A stretch of 64,000 nt of DNA, taken from assembly GCF_900608595.1 (NCBI RefSeq), contig NZ_UWYY01000014.1:158471-222470 (forward strand). The letters are read 5' to 3'. Origin of the DNA: Promicromonospora panici. GTDB lineage: Bacteria; Actinomycetota; Actinomycetes; Actinomycetales; Cellulomonadaceae. A program made the position numbers and the translations under genes. Shown here in pieces: positions 17,536 through 26,419 of this stretch. Numbering within the stretch: position 1 is the first letter of the stretch; each line of letters starts with the position of its first letter. The notes beneath the pieces are model-generated. The model made no database searches. It worked only from the letters and a program-made list of their open reading frames with translations, and was not told the DNA's origin.

Positions 17536-20500
17536 AGTCACGACAGATCGTCATTGCCGGGGCGCTCGCCGCCGTGCTCACCCTGGCGGTGATCGCCGCC
17601 GCCGCGATCTGGGAGCGAACACCCTTGGTGGTTCTGGCGGCTCTGGTGGGTCTCCAGCTGGCAGTCGTCGTGCTCCTGCTCGATACGCGGCACAACTTGA
17701 GCGTCCGGCTGTACGACACGTCGCGCAAGCTCGAACGGCTGATCACGCACCGCAGTGCTCGGTCGGCCAAGGGCGAGGGCGCGCCCGCAGCTACGGAGGC
17801 AGTTTCGGGTCCCACGACAAAGACCGCGGGCACATCGGACGTCCGGCTCGTCCTCGCATCCAGGATCTTCGACCTCGAATGGTACGAGGCACAGGTGGGC
17901 CTCCAGTTCGACGACCTCGAGACCGCCGTCCGGCACTACCTCGACATCGGGGACCGCACGGGGGCTTCGCCGCACCCGCTGTTCTCCCCGGCGTGGACCC
18001 GTCAGGCTGGTCGGAGCCAGCTCATCGAGTACCTCCGCAACGGGGAGAAGCGGTGGGGTGCGCCCACCTCTCCGGTCTTCGACCCCGCGCTGCTCGACGA
18101 GAGCCTCTCGGTCGGCAGGTACGGACCGCTCGCGTCGTTCCTGCTCCATCGTGGCGACGACGACCCCCTCCCGTACGACGGCGGAGCGGCTGACCGACTG
18201 ACCCCCCGGGACGTGCGCGCACTGCTGCTGGAGTCGCTCGACGGCTGGCGTGACCGCGACAGCGACGTCGCCCCGGCCCGCGGGAGCGTGGATCCCCCTG
18301 AGCCGGACGAGGCACTGCGCGAGGCCCTGGAGCGGTTCGATGCGACTGCGGGCGAGGTTCCGCTGGTGAGCGTGATCCTGCCGACGTGGAACCGGGCGAG
18401 CACGCTCGCGGCAGCTGTCGCGTCGGTGCAGGCACAGTCGTACGAACGTTGGGAGCTCCTGGTCGCCGACGACGGCTCCACGGACGACACCGCGCTCGTG
18501 CTGGAGGCGCTGGCCGAGCGCGACGAGCGCGTCCACGTCCTCTCCCTGCCGCACGCCGGGGTGAGCGCGGCGAGGAACGCGGCCCTCCGTGTGGCACAGG
18601 GCGAGTGCGTCGCGTTCCTGGACGCCGACAAGGAGTGGGAACCGGAGTTCCTGCGCACGATGCTCGCGTGGCTGACCTCGTCGGGGAAGCGCACGGCGGC
18701 CGCCGTGTCCGCGGTCACCCGGGCGGGCCACACCTTCTACCGCAGCGCGCCGGCCACTGACCGTTCGATGTGGGTGGGCAACACGATCGACCAGACCGCG
18801 ATCGTCGCGTCGCGCGAGCTCGTGGAGCAGGTCGGAGGCTTCGACGAGACCCTACGTCGCGCTGTGGACTATGACCTGGTGCTCTCGCTGTTCGAGCTCG
18901 AACCCATCGAGATCGTCCCGTTCGTCGGCGTCCGGTACAGCGAGGACGACCAGGACCCCCACCGGGTCAGCGAGTCCGAGTCGGTCGCGTGGAACTTCTG
19001 GGTCGCCGACCGGAAGGGGTGGACGACCCTGTCGGCACAGCGGAGGGTCTCCGGCCTCGTGAGCGTCGTTGTGGACGACGTGCGGTCGCACGCCCAGGCG
19101 CAAGCGCTCCTGGAGAACCTGGACGCGCACAGCAACGGGCTCGACGTCGAGTTCTTGCTGGTGCCGCGGGACAACGCCTGGCCACTCGCTCGTGAACTCG
19201 CGCTGCTCGCCCCACGCGATCCACGAGTGTCTCTCGTCCCGGTGCACCACGACGTGTCCCGGACGTTGAACGTGAACCGGGCGCTGCGGGCGGCTCGCGG
19301 GGACCGCGCCCTCGTCATGTCCGCGGTACAGCGCTTTGCATCGGGCGACCTGGCGACCCTGCTGGACCCGCTGGAGGACCCGGACGTCGCGGCGACCCAC
19401 CCCGTCACCCTCGACGCGACGCGGCTCGTGCAGGACGCCGGCGTCGTCTACGCCGAGCACGGTACGGATCCCGTGCCGTTCCTCGACGGGCTACCACCGG
19501 ACGGTCTCGGGCTGGACGGTACGCCCGTCGCGGTGCCTGGCGCGCCCCTGCCGCTGGCTGCCCGGACGGCGGACATCCTGGCGGTGCATGGAATGAGCAC
19601 CCGGCTGCTCAGTCTCTGGGCCGATGTCGATCTCGCCCAGCGCCTCGCGCGGCACACGGGTGGGTCCGTGCGGCTGGTGACCGACACGGTGGCGGAGAGT
19701 ACGGAGGAGACTCGGTTCGGCCGGGCGCACGCTACGGCGGCCGACGTCCGGACCTTCGCCGAGCTGTGGCCCGATCCCCCAGCCGGATCCCGCGCCGTCT
19801 GGACAGCGGCCGGGCGCGCCCCGCACTTCACGGGTCTTGCTTCCATGTCCGTCCCGGGCGAGCCCGAGCGTTGGTCCCGCGGCTTGTGGCTGCCCGGTGG
19901 TGACCGAGCCACGGTGCACGAGCGCCCGCCAAGGCTGCGCTGGTCGGTGAAGACGGCGGCTCCGGCCGATGACCGCGCCCGGTCGTGGGGTGACTTCCAC
20001 TTCGCGGGATCGCTCGCGCGGGCGCTCGGCGCGCTCGGCCAGGACGCGGTGGTCGACTACCAGCCGAACGCCGAGCGACCCACCGGCTCGCTGGACGACG
20101 TGGCGGTGAACCTCCGCGGGCTGCGGCCCATCGGGCTGCCCGCGGACGCCACCAGCATCGCGTGGGTGATCAGCCACCCGGACGACGTGACGGCCAAGGA
20201 GCTGGCGGCCTACGACCTGTGCTACGCGGCGAGCTCCACCTGGTCGGCCTGGATGACCGAACAGTTCGGCGTGGGCGTCACACCGCTGCTGCAGTGCACC
20301 GATCCCGAGCTGTTCTACCCGGACGACTCCCCGGTTCCTGAGGTGACCGGAAAGGTCCTCATGGTCGGCAACTCGCGAAAGCAGTACCGCCCGGCCGCAT
20401 GGCACGCGTCTCGCTCGGGGCTCCCGGTCGCGATCTACGGTGGCGACTGGGAGGGTCTGGTCCCCGACGAGACGATCGCGGGGCAGTACGTCCCGAACGA

Positions 20501-20876
20501 CGAGCTGCGTCGTTACTACCGCAGCGCGGCATGGGTCCTGAACGACCACTGGGCCGACATGCGCGCGAGCGGGTACCTGTCGAACCGGATCTTCGACGTC
20601 CTCGCGTCCGGTGGACGGCTGCTCACCGACGACGTCGCCGGGCTCGCGGACGTGTTCCCCCGCACCGCGGCGCTACCCGAAGGGCTCGCCGTGTTCGAGT
20701 CGCCCGTGGAGCTGGTGAACCTGTTGGAGAAGGGCGCGGCGGGCTATTACACCGAAGAAGGGCTCGCGGCGACGTCCGAGCTCGTGCGTCGCGAGCACAG
20801 CTTCGCGGCGCGAGCCCAGGTCATGCTGGACGACGTGCTGCGCCACCGAAAGTCCGGAACGAGGGAGAGCGGCTGA
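17532..20876 (+). CDS. giant membrane glycosyltransferase: GT2 plus CgeB-like
   Basis: About 1,114 aa. Two N-terminal membrane helices (about 5-27 and 30-50), a basic linker, an FDLEWY module (113-155) ending SPHPLFSPAW, then an intact GT2 domain (about 277-490; DDGS 313-316, DADK 364-367). A second GT2-like region (about 505-760) lacks a clear DxD or DDGS motif and looks degenerate. The C-terminal part (about 815-1114) is CgeB-like with WVISHPDDV, CYAASSTWSAWM, PLLQCTDPELFYP and YLSNRIFDVLASGG. GTG 17532 overlaps the RgpF stop. Same build as 12845-16555 but with one membrane module. Confidence 0.86.
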   Translation: MKSRQIVIAGALAAVLTLAVIAAAAIWERTPLVVLAALVGLQLAVVVLLLDTRHNLSVRLYDTSRKLERLITHRSARSAKGEGAPAATEAVSGPTTKTAGTSDVRLVLASRIFDLEWYEAQVGLQFDDLETAVRHYLDIGDRTGASPHPLFSPAWTRQAGRSQLIEYLRNGEKRWGAPTSPVFDPALLDESLSVGRYGPLASFLLHRGDDDPLPYDGGAADRLTPRDVRALLLESLDGWRDRDSDVAPARGSVDPPEPDEALREALERFDATAGEVPLVSVILPTWNRASTLAAAVASVQAQSYERWELLVADDGSTDDTALVLEALAERDERVHVLSLPHAGVSAARNAALRVAQGECVAFLDADKEWEPEFLRTMLAWLTSSGKRTAAAVSAVTRAGHTFYRSAPATDRSMWVGNTIDQTAIVASRELVEQVGGFDETLRRAVDYDLVLSLFELEPIEIVPFVGVRYSEDDQDPHRVSESESVAWNFWVADRKGWTTLSAQRRVSGLVSVVVDDVRSHAQAQALLENLDAHSNGLDVEFLLVPRDNAWPLARELALLAPRDPRVSLVPVHHDVSRTLNVNRALRAARGDRALVMSAVQRFASGDLATLLDPLEDPDVAATHPVTLDATRLVQDAGVVYAEHGTDPVPFLDGLPPDGLGLDGTPVAVPGAPLPLAARTADILAVHGMSTRLLSLWADVDLAQRLARHTGGSVRLVTDTVAESTEETRFGRAHATAADVRTFAELWPDPPAGSRAVWTAAGRAPHFTGLASMSVPGEPERWSRGLWLPGGDRATVHERPPRLRWSVKTAAPADDRARSWGDFHFAGSLARALGALGQDAVVDYQPNAERPTGSLDDVAVNLRGLRPIGLPADATSIAWVISHPDDVTAKELAAYDLCYAASSTWSAWMTEQFGVGVTPLLQCTDPELFYPDDSPVPEVTGKVLMVGNSRKQYRPAAWHASRSGLPVAIYGGDWEGLVPDETIAGQYVPNDELRRYYRSAAWVLNDHWADMRASGYLSNRIFDVLASGGRLLTDDVAGLADVFPRTAALPEGLAVFESPVELVNLLEKGAAGYYTEEGLAATSELVRREHSFAARAQVMLDDVLRHRKSGTRESG

Positions 20877-20881
20877 CGCCC

Positions 20882-21622
20882 ATGGCCGACCACCTCTTCA
20901 TCATGGGCCTCGGCCGTTCCGGGACGACCGTACTGGCGCAGGTCCTCAACCAGCACGGTGAGATCGCCATGGGCATGGAGCGTTTCAAGAAAGCATGGCC
21001 CGACCTGAGCGCGCTCACCCCCGCCCACTTCACGAGAGAGCGGTTCTTCGATTTCTCCGACGAGATGACCAACATCGCGCCGTGGCGTCCGGAATGGCGG
21101 GACTACTACGCGCGGATCGACGAGAAGTTCGATCGCGTCCGATACGTCGGAGACAAGATCACCAACCTGTTCGTCCTGAAGCTCCTGACGAGCTTTCCCC
21201 AGGGCCAGGTGGTCGTGATCGCGCGGGACCTCGCTGCCACGGCCGCCTCGTGGGATGCGCGGGCCAAGAACCCGGCGGATGTGAACTGGCCGGCAAAGAA
21301 CGACGGCGTGGCGGCCATCCGGTTCTGGAACGATGCGCTGCACAAGACGATCCGGGCGGTGTCGCAGCATCCGGGACAGGTGCACGTGGTGGAGTACGAG
21401 CGCGTGTTCTCGGACCCAGAGGCCACGTCGCTGCGGCGGCTCAGCGCGGCACTCGGGCTGGAGTGGGACGAGGGGATCGATACCGCGTTCAGCGCGGCGC
21501 ACGCCATCTACGCCGAGAGAATCGTGGGAAAGGTGCGGAGGCTCGACGACGACCTGCAGGCACGGATCGACCGGGACGCCGACACGACAGCGTGGAAGGC
21601 CGTGCTCGACCTGACCCTCTGA
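20882..21622 (+). CDS. sulfotransferase family protein
   Basis: About 246 aa with the 5'-phosphosulfate-binding loop FIMGLGRSGTTVLAQVLN near the N terminus and a likely 3'-phosphate site around VVVIARDLAATAASWDARAK, the layout of PAPS-dependent sulfotransferases. ATG 20882 is five bases after the preceding stop. Last gene of the plus-strand operon, so it probably modifies the sugar chain made by the upstream enzymes. It converges on the DUF5722 gene with a single base between the two stops. Not closely related by eye to the PKTGTS-type proteins at 32-44 kb. Sulfation of a glycan is inferred. Confidence 0.8.
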   Translation: MADHLFIMGLGRSGTTVLAQVLNQHGEIAMGMERFKKAWPDLSALTPAHFTRERFFDFSDEMTNIAPWRPEWRDYYARIDEKFDRVRYVGDKITNLFVLKLLTSFPQGQVVVIARDLAATAASWDARAKNPADVNWPAKNDGVAAIRFWNDALHKTIRAVSQHPGQVHVVEYERVFSDPEATSLRRLSAALGLEWDEGIDTAFSAAHAIYAERIVGKVRRLDDDLQARIDRDADTTAWKAVLDLTL

Positions 21623-21623
21623 G

Positions 21624-23840
21624 CTAGCCCGTCAGCCGCACGTTGTCCACCCAGAACGGACCGTCCCAGGTCTGGTTCGTCGAGCCGCGGACCCAGACCT
21701 TGATGCGGACGATCGGCTCCTCAGCGTTCCAGGTGCTCAGGTCGAGTCGGACGGTGTGCCAGTCGGCGTCGGAACCGATCGCGACGGTTCCCTGCGCGAC
21801 GGCACCTTCCGCACCGTAGACCCGTACGCGGACGTGCCGGGCACCGACCTGTGCGTCGGCGGGTGCCCGCACGTCGAGCGACAGCGCGGTCTCCGGGCCT
21901 GTTGTCACGGGCGCGGGCAGCGGCGCCTCGACACCACGCCACAGCTGCGCCAGGTCGGACACGAACTGAAGGTCGCGCGGTACATCAGCCCGCAGCATCG
22001 TGCCCTCGGCGCTCACTCTGCTCACCGCGTCGGATGCCCGCCAGCCGTCGACGCCGTCGGAGAAGTCCGCCAGCCCCGTCGCTGCCGGAGCCGGTGAGGT
22101 GGCCTGTGCGCTCAGCGACGCGGGGAGCGGCGTGGGCTCGGTCCGGACGGCGAGTGCGCCGGGGTCCCAGCCCGCCACGGCGTCGCCCCAGTCGTCGATC
22201 CCGATCACGTCGAGCGCGAACGCCGTGGACTCCAGGGAACGCTTCGTGTCGATGGCCTGAAAGACATGACGGATGAGCCTCGGCTGGTACGGCGCCGCGG
22301 GCTCGGACCGGGACAGGTCGCGGTTCCACAGGCCGAAGCGAAGCCCGCTCTCGGTCAGGTGGTCGATGTGCCGCTGCAGGATGAACGCGTCGATGCCGTC
22401 CAGGAAGGCCACCTTGTAGTAGAGGTACGCGAAGCAGGCGGCCTGGAGCCGCTGGGCCCGGTCGGAGTCGTCGGCTGCGTGGCAGCCCTGCTCGGACAGG
22501 ATGATCCTGCGAGGGCTGCCGCGATAGGCCAGCTCGGGTTGCCGGACGTAGGCGTCGAGCAGCTCGATGTTCCGCGGCGTGATGCGCGGGGTGGTGGCGA
22601 CGTCGTCGGTCGCCTTGGTGTCCTGCCAGAATGCCGGGTCCTCGAACTTCTCGGGGTACGTATGGTGCGCGACGTTCCAGGGGTAGTCGCCGTGGGCCTT
22701 GGTCAGGCGGTTGAGCCCGTCGAGGACCTCCTTGCCGGGGTAGTAGCGCAGCGGCTGGTCCGCGTGCCCGGAGGGACGCCGCCACGAATGGGTGAGCGAC
22801 ACGTACACCCGCGGCTCGGAGTAGGCAGTCCGCGCGGCGAGGTAGGTGAGGCGGAGGGCTCGTTCGTAGGAGCCCAGGAACTCCCGAAGCGTCTTCTCGC
22901 CCATGTTCTGCCAGCTCCACTGGGCGTCGATCTCGTTTCCGACGATGAACCCGGTCGCCCGGCCGTATCTCGCGTCCTGCCGGGTGTAGCGCTCCGCGAG
23001 GAACGCGACCGCCGCCGTGTAGGCCGCGGTGCCGCGAGCGGTCACCGTGTCGAACGCGTAGACCTTTCCCGCGCCGGGTACCGCGTCGGGGTGCCTCAGC
23101 AGGGGCCACGCGGAGCCGGCGCGCTGATCCTCCCGGAGCAGAAGGATCAGGTTGACCACGGTGCCGTTCGCCGACATGGGCCGGATCTGGCGGTCGAGGC
23201 GGGCCAAGGACTCCGAGGAGAACCAGTAGGTCTTGCCCTCCCACTCGAACGGGACCGACCGGTCCAGCCCTTCGTCCCGTACCTGCATCACCCGGTTGAG
23301 CGAGACGTTCACCGTCGCGTGCCCGATGCCGAGGATCTCCGCGTCGGACGTCACCTGGCTCTGGAGCCCCTTCTTGGTAGGCGGCGTCGGATAGGGATAG
23401 GCGTTCGTCGGCGTGATCACCAGGTCGTCAGCGAAGTGGTGGCTGCCGAGCGCCTTCCCCTCGACGACGGCGCGGTAGGCGTCGTCATAGGTATCGGTGT
23501 CGTCCGGGGGGTGCGCGACGGTCACTGAGAACGTGCCGTCAGCCGCGGCCTCGGCGTCACCGACGGGTTCGCGGACGGACCAGGCGGCAGGGTTCTCGTA
23601 GGGCTCCGATGCGTACACCCGGACGGTCTCTCCCGGTGGGGCGCCGCCGCTGACGACAACTGAATCGTCAGTGACGGTGACGTGCTCAACGCCCGTGGGC
23701 GCGACCTGATCGGGACGGGTCATGAGGACGACGGCCACGATCCCGAGTGCGAGCACGACGGCGCTCAGGACGAGCAGCCGCCAACGGGCGGTCGCGGGGT
23801 GTGGCGTCGCGGGCTGGGCCGGCGGAACGGTTCCGCTCAC
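21624..23840 (-). CDS. DUF5722 glycosidase-like protein, membrane-anchored
   Basis: About 738 aa. One N-terminal helix (about 20-41) anchors it with the bulk outside. An Ig-like region follows, then a DUF5722-type TIM-barrel region: TGFIVGNEIDAQWSWQNMG has the Asn-Glu pair typical of catalytic acid/base sites, and RRIILSEQGCHA supplies a possible nucleophile Glu. The C-terminal 150 residues look like a carbohydrate-binding jelly roll ending DGPFWVDNVRLTG. GTG 23840 overlaps the rhamnosidase stop (GTGA). Coupling to a rhamnosidase and a giant transferase suggests trimming or editing of the exported polymer. No activity is established for the family as far as I know. Confidence 0.78.
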   Translation of the reverse strand: MSGTVPPAQPATPHPATARWRLLVLSAVVLALGIVAVVLMTRPDQVAPTGVEHVTVTDDSVVVSGGAPPGETVRVYASEPYENPAAWSVREPVGDAEAAADGTFSVTVAHPPDDTDTYDDAYRAVVEGKALGSHHFADDLVITPTNAYPYPTPPTKKGLQSQVTSDAEILGIGHATVNVSLNRVMQVRDEGLDRSVPFEWEGKTYWFSSESLARLDRQIRPMSANGTVVNLILLLREDQRAGSAWPLLRHPDAVPGAGKVYAFDTVTARGTAAYTAAVAFLAERYTRQDARYGRATGFIVGNEIDAQWSWQNMGEKTLREFLGSYERALRLTYLAARTAYSEPRVYVSLTHSWRRPSGHADQPLRYYPGKEVLDGLNRLTKAHGDYPWNVAHHTYPEKFEDPAFWQDTKATDDVATTPRITPRNIELLDAYVRQPELAYRGSPRRIILSEQGCHAADDSDRAQRLQAACFAYLYYKVAFLDGIDAFILQRHIDHLTESGLRFGLWNRDLSRSEPAAPYQPRLIRHVFQAIDTKRSLESTAFALDVIGIDDWGDAVAGWDPGALAVRTEPTPLPASLSAQATSPAPAATGLADFSDGVDGWRASDAVSRVSAEGTMLRADVPRDLQFVSDLAQLWRGVEAPLPAPVTTGPETALSLDVRAPADAQVGARHVRVRVYGAEGAVAQGTVAIGSDADWHTVRLDLSTWNAEEPIVRIKVWVRGSTNQTWDGPFWVDNVRLTG

Positions 23841-26419
23841 GTGGTCCCAGGCAGGGCGATCGCGAACTCGTGCGAGCCAGGCCCGACGGGGAAGGACCGC
23901 CCGTCAGGACTCCGCACCACACCCGACGTACCCTGCGGCAGGCGCACGCTCATGCGGATCCGGCCCGCGGGCTCGCGTTGCCACCCGGCCTCGATCTCCC
24001 CGTACGGGCTGTCGTGCCGAGTGGTCGCCCCGTCGAGCTCGTCGGGCAGCAGCGGGGCGATCGACACCGTCCGGTAGCCCGGTGAGGTGGGCTCGAGCCC
24101 ACCGATCCTGCGGTGCATCCAGTCGGCGACCGCGCCGAGCGCGTAATGGTTGAACGACGTCATACCGGGATTGTTGACGGTGCCATCGGGGCGCAGGCTG
24201 TCCCAGCGTTCCCAGATGGACGTGGCGCCCATGGTCACGGGATACAGCCACGACGGGCAGCTGGTCTGGAAGAGCATGCGGAAGGCCAGGTCGGAATGAC
24301 CGGCATCGGTCAGGGCGTCCAGGATCAGGGGTGTTCCGACGAAGCCGGTGGAAACCGTGAAGTCGGCGTCCCGGACCCTCCGGGCCAGGTGCTCCCCCGC
24401 GGACTTGCGGAGGCCCGAGTCGGGCAGCAGGTTCCAGCACAGGGCCATGGCGTAGGCCGTCTGAGAATCACTCTGGATGCGGCCGTCCTGCTCGACGAAT
24501 GCTCCGGCGAACGCCCGTCGTGCCCGGGCCGCGAGATCCGCGTACCGTGCGGTGGTCCCCGGTTCGTCCAGGACATTTCCGGTCAGGGCGACAAGCTCTG
24601 CCGAGCGCGCCAGGTGAGCGGTGGCCACGATGTGCGGCGGGCACTGCGCGGCGGCGGGGTTGTCGGCCGGGGCGGCCGGGTCGAGCCAGTCCCCGAACTG
24701 GCCGCCCCCGTCCCAGATGAGATCATCACCGGCCAGCTCTGCCTCCCGGTCGACCCAGGCACGCATGGACCCGAGCTGACGGCGCAGCAGACCCGCGTCA
24801 CCGAACCGTTGGTAGACGACCCAGGGGACGACGACCGAGGCGTCGCCCCACGCTGCCGCGGCGGGTTCCGCGTGGCGCAGGACGTCCGGCACCACGAACG
24901 GGACCCCGCCGTCGGGGTGCTGCTCGGCGGCGAGGTCGGCCAGCCAGCCGGAGAGGAACGCTCCGACGTCGAACAGGTAGGCGGCGGTAGGCGCGAAGAC
25001 CTGGATGTCGCCGGTCCAGCCCAGCCGCTCGTCGCGCTGCGGGCAGTCGGTCGGCACCGCGAGGAAGTTGCCGCGTGCGCTGCGCACCACGTTCTCGTGG
25101 AACCTGTCCAGGAGCTGGTGCCCGCTGCGGAACCAGCCCGTGCGGTCCAGGTCCGTCCCCAGGACGACGGCGGTCACGTCCTCGGGACGGAGGCCGCCGA
25201 CACCGGATACCTCGGCATAGCGGAACCCGTGGAACGTGAGACCGGGCTCCAGCGTCTCCGTGGCTCCGCCTGCAAGGTGGTAGGTGGCCGTCGCGCGGGC
25301 CGAGCGCAGCGGCTCCGTACACAGCCTGCCGTCCTGCAGGATCTCAGCGTGCCGGACGACGACGCGGTCGCCCGGCCGCCCGTCCCGGACCGTGAGCTGT
25401 ACGCGGCCCACGAGGTTCTCGCCGAAGTCCACGATCACGCGTCCGGCATCATCGACGGTGCAGGTCTGCGCGGGAACTGTGCGCAGCACCCGGACCGGTG
25501 GACGGTCCGCCGGCCCGATGCGGCCGAGATCCTCGTCCAGGACGTCCACCTTGCCGGAGGAGTGCTCGGGTGTGTCCAGCAACCGCAGGTCGGTCTCCTG
25601 GCCGTCGTAGAGATCGTCCCGGAGCACGTGGCTCGGGCGGGACGCCCAGGAGGCGTCAGTGACCACACGTTCCGTCGGACGGTCCGCATAGGTGAGCTCG
25701 AGCTGGGCGAGCAGCGCCAGCCGGTCCCCGTACAGGTCACGCTTGCGCAGGTTCGTCAGATGGCCCCGGTACCAGCCGTTGCCCAGCAGCGCCGAGATCT
25801 GGTGCCGCCCAGGGGTGAGCAGAGCGGTGACGTCGTACGTCTGGTAGCTGAGCCGGTGCTCGTACGAGGTCCATCCCGGCGCCAGCACGCCGTCGCCCAC
25901 GGGGCGTCCGTCGATCCGTGCCTCGTACACGCCCAGCGCCGACGCGTAGAGGCGGGCATCGACGAGACCCTCGTGGACGGTGAACCCCCGGGAGAGCAGG
26001 GGTGCGGGCCCGTCGAGGCTGTCGTCCGCCGGGCTGATGAAGCGTGCGGACCAGTCCTGGGGCGAGGCGAGGGCCATCTCGAACCGGCCCGGGTCGGACC
26101 AGGCGGTCCAGGAGATCTGTTCGTCACCCGGCGCTCGGCCTCCCGCACGGATCTCGACGACCGCGCGGTCCCGGGCGCCGAGTGGGCTGCCCGGCCAGGG
26201 AACGAGAACCTGATCGGTGCCGCGTACGAGCTGGACCGCGCTCGGACCGCCGTTCAGAGAGGTACGGAGCTCGTACCGGTCCTGACGCCAGCCTGGCGCG
26301 GCCTGCTCCACCCGCCAGGAGAGACGAGGCGCCGCAACCTCCGTCACGACAGGCTGAGCCGAAGCGGCCCGCAGCGGCAGGTGCTCGATGCGTACGTGCG
26401 TGGTGACCGGGGCCGTCAT
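23837..26419 (-). CDS. GH78 alpha-L-rhamnosidase
   Basis: About 860 aa with the usual GH78 order: N-terminal beta domains, the alpha_L_rhamnosidase_N-like block (LYASALGVYEARIDGRPVGD, LGNGWYRG), the (alpha/alpha)6 barrel with PTDCPQRDERLGWTGD carrying acidic catalytic residues, MGATSIWERWDS and FNHYALGAVADWMH, and a C-terminal beta domain. It would hydrolyse terminal alpha-L-rhamnose. No signal peptide is visible, so it is probably cytoplasmic. ATG 26419 overlaps the upstream stop (ATGA). Co-translation with a glycosyltransferase is unusual for a purely catabolic enzyme; recycling or editing of a rhamnose-containing glycan is the likely role. Confidence 0.93.
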   Translation of the reverse strand: MTAPVTTHVRIEHLPLRAASAQPVVTEVAAPRLSWRVEQAAPGWRQDRYELRTSLNGGPSAVQLVRGTDQVLVPWPGSPLGARDRAVVEIRAGGRAPGDEQISWTAWSDPGRFEMALASPQDWSARFISPADDSLDGPAPLLSRGFTVHEGLVDARLYASALGVYEARIDGRPVGDGVLAPGWTSYEHRLSYQTYDVTALLTPGRHQISALLGNGWYRGHLTNLRKRDLYGDRLALLAQLELTYADRPTERVVTDASWASRPSHVLRDDLYDGQETDLRLLDTPEHSSGKVDVLDEDLGRIGPADRPPVRVLRTVPAQTCTVDDAGRVIVDFGENLVGRVQLTVRDGRPGDRVVVRHAEILQDGRLCTEPLRSARATATYHLAGGATETLEPGLTFHGFRYAEVSGVGGLRPEDVTAVVLGTDLDRTGWFRSGHQLLDRFHENVVRSARGNFLAVPTDCPQRDERLGWTGDIQVFAPTAAYLFDVGAFLSGWLADLAAEQHPDGGVPFVVPDVLRHAEPAAAAWGDASVVVPWVVYQRFGDAGLLRRQLGSMRAWVDREAELAGDDLIWDGGGQFGDWLDPAAPADNPAAAQCPPHIVATAHLARSAELVALTGNVLDEPGTTARYADLAARARRAFAGAFVEQDGRIQSDSQTAYAMALCWNLLPDSGLRKSAGEHLARRVRDADFTVSTGFVGTPLILDALTDAGHSDLAFRMLFQTSCPSWLYPVTMGATSIWERWDSLRPDGTVNNPGMTSFNHYALGAVADWMHRRIGGLEPTSPGYRTVSIAPLLPDELDGATTRHDSPYGEIEAGWQREPAGRIRMSVRLPQGTSGVVRSPDGRSFPVGPGSHEFAIALPGTT

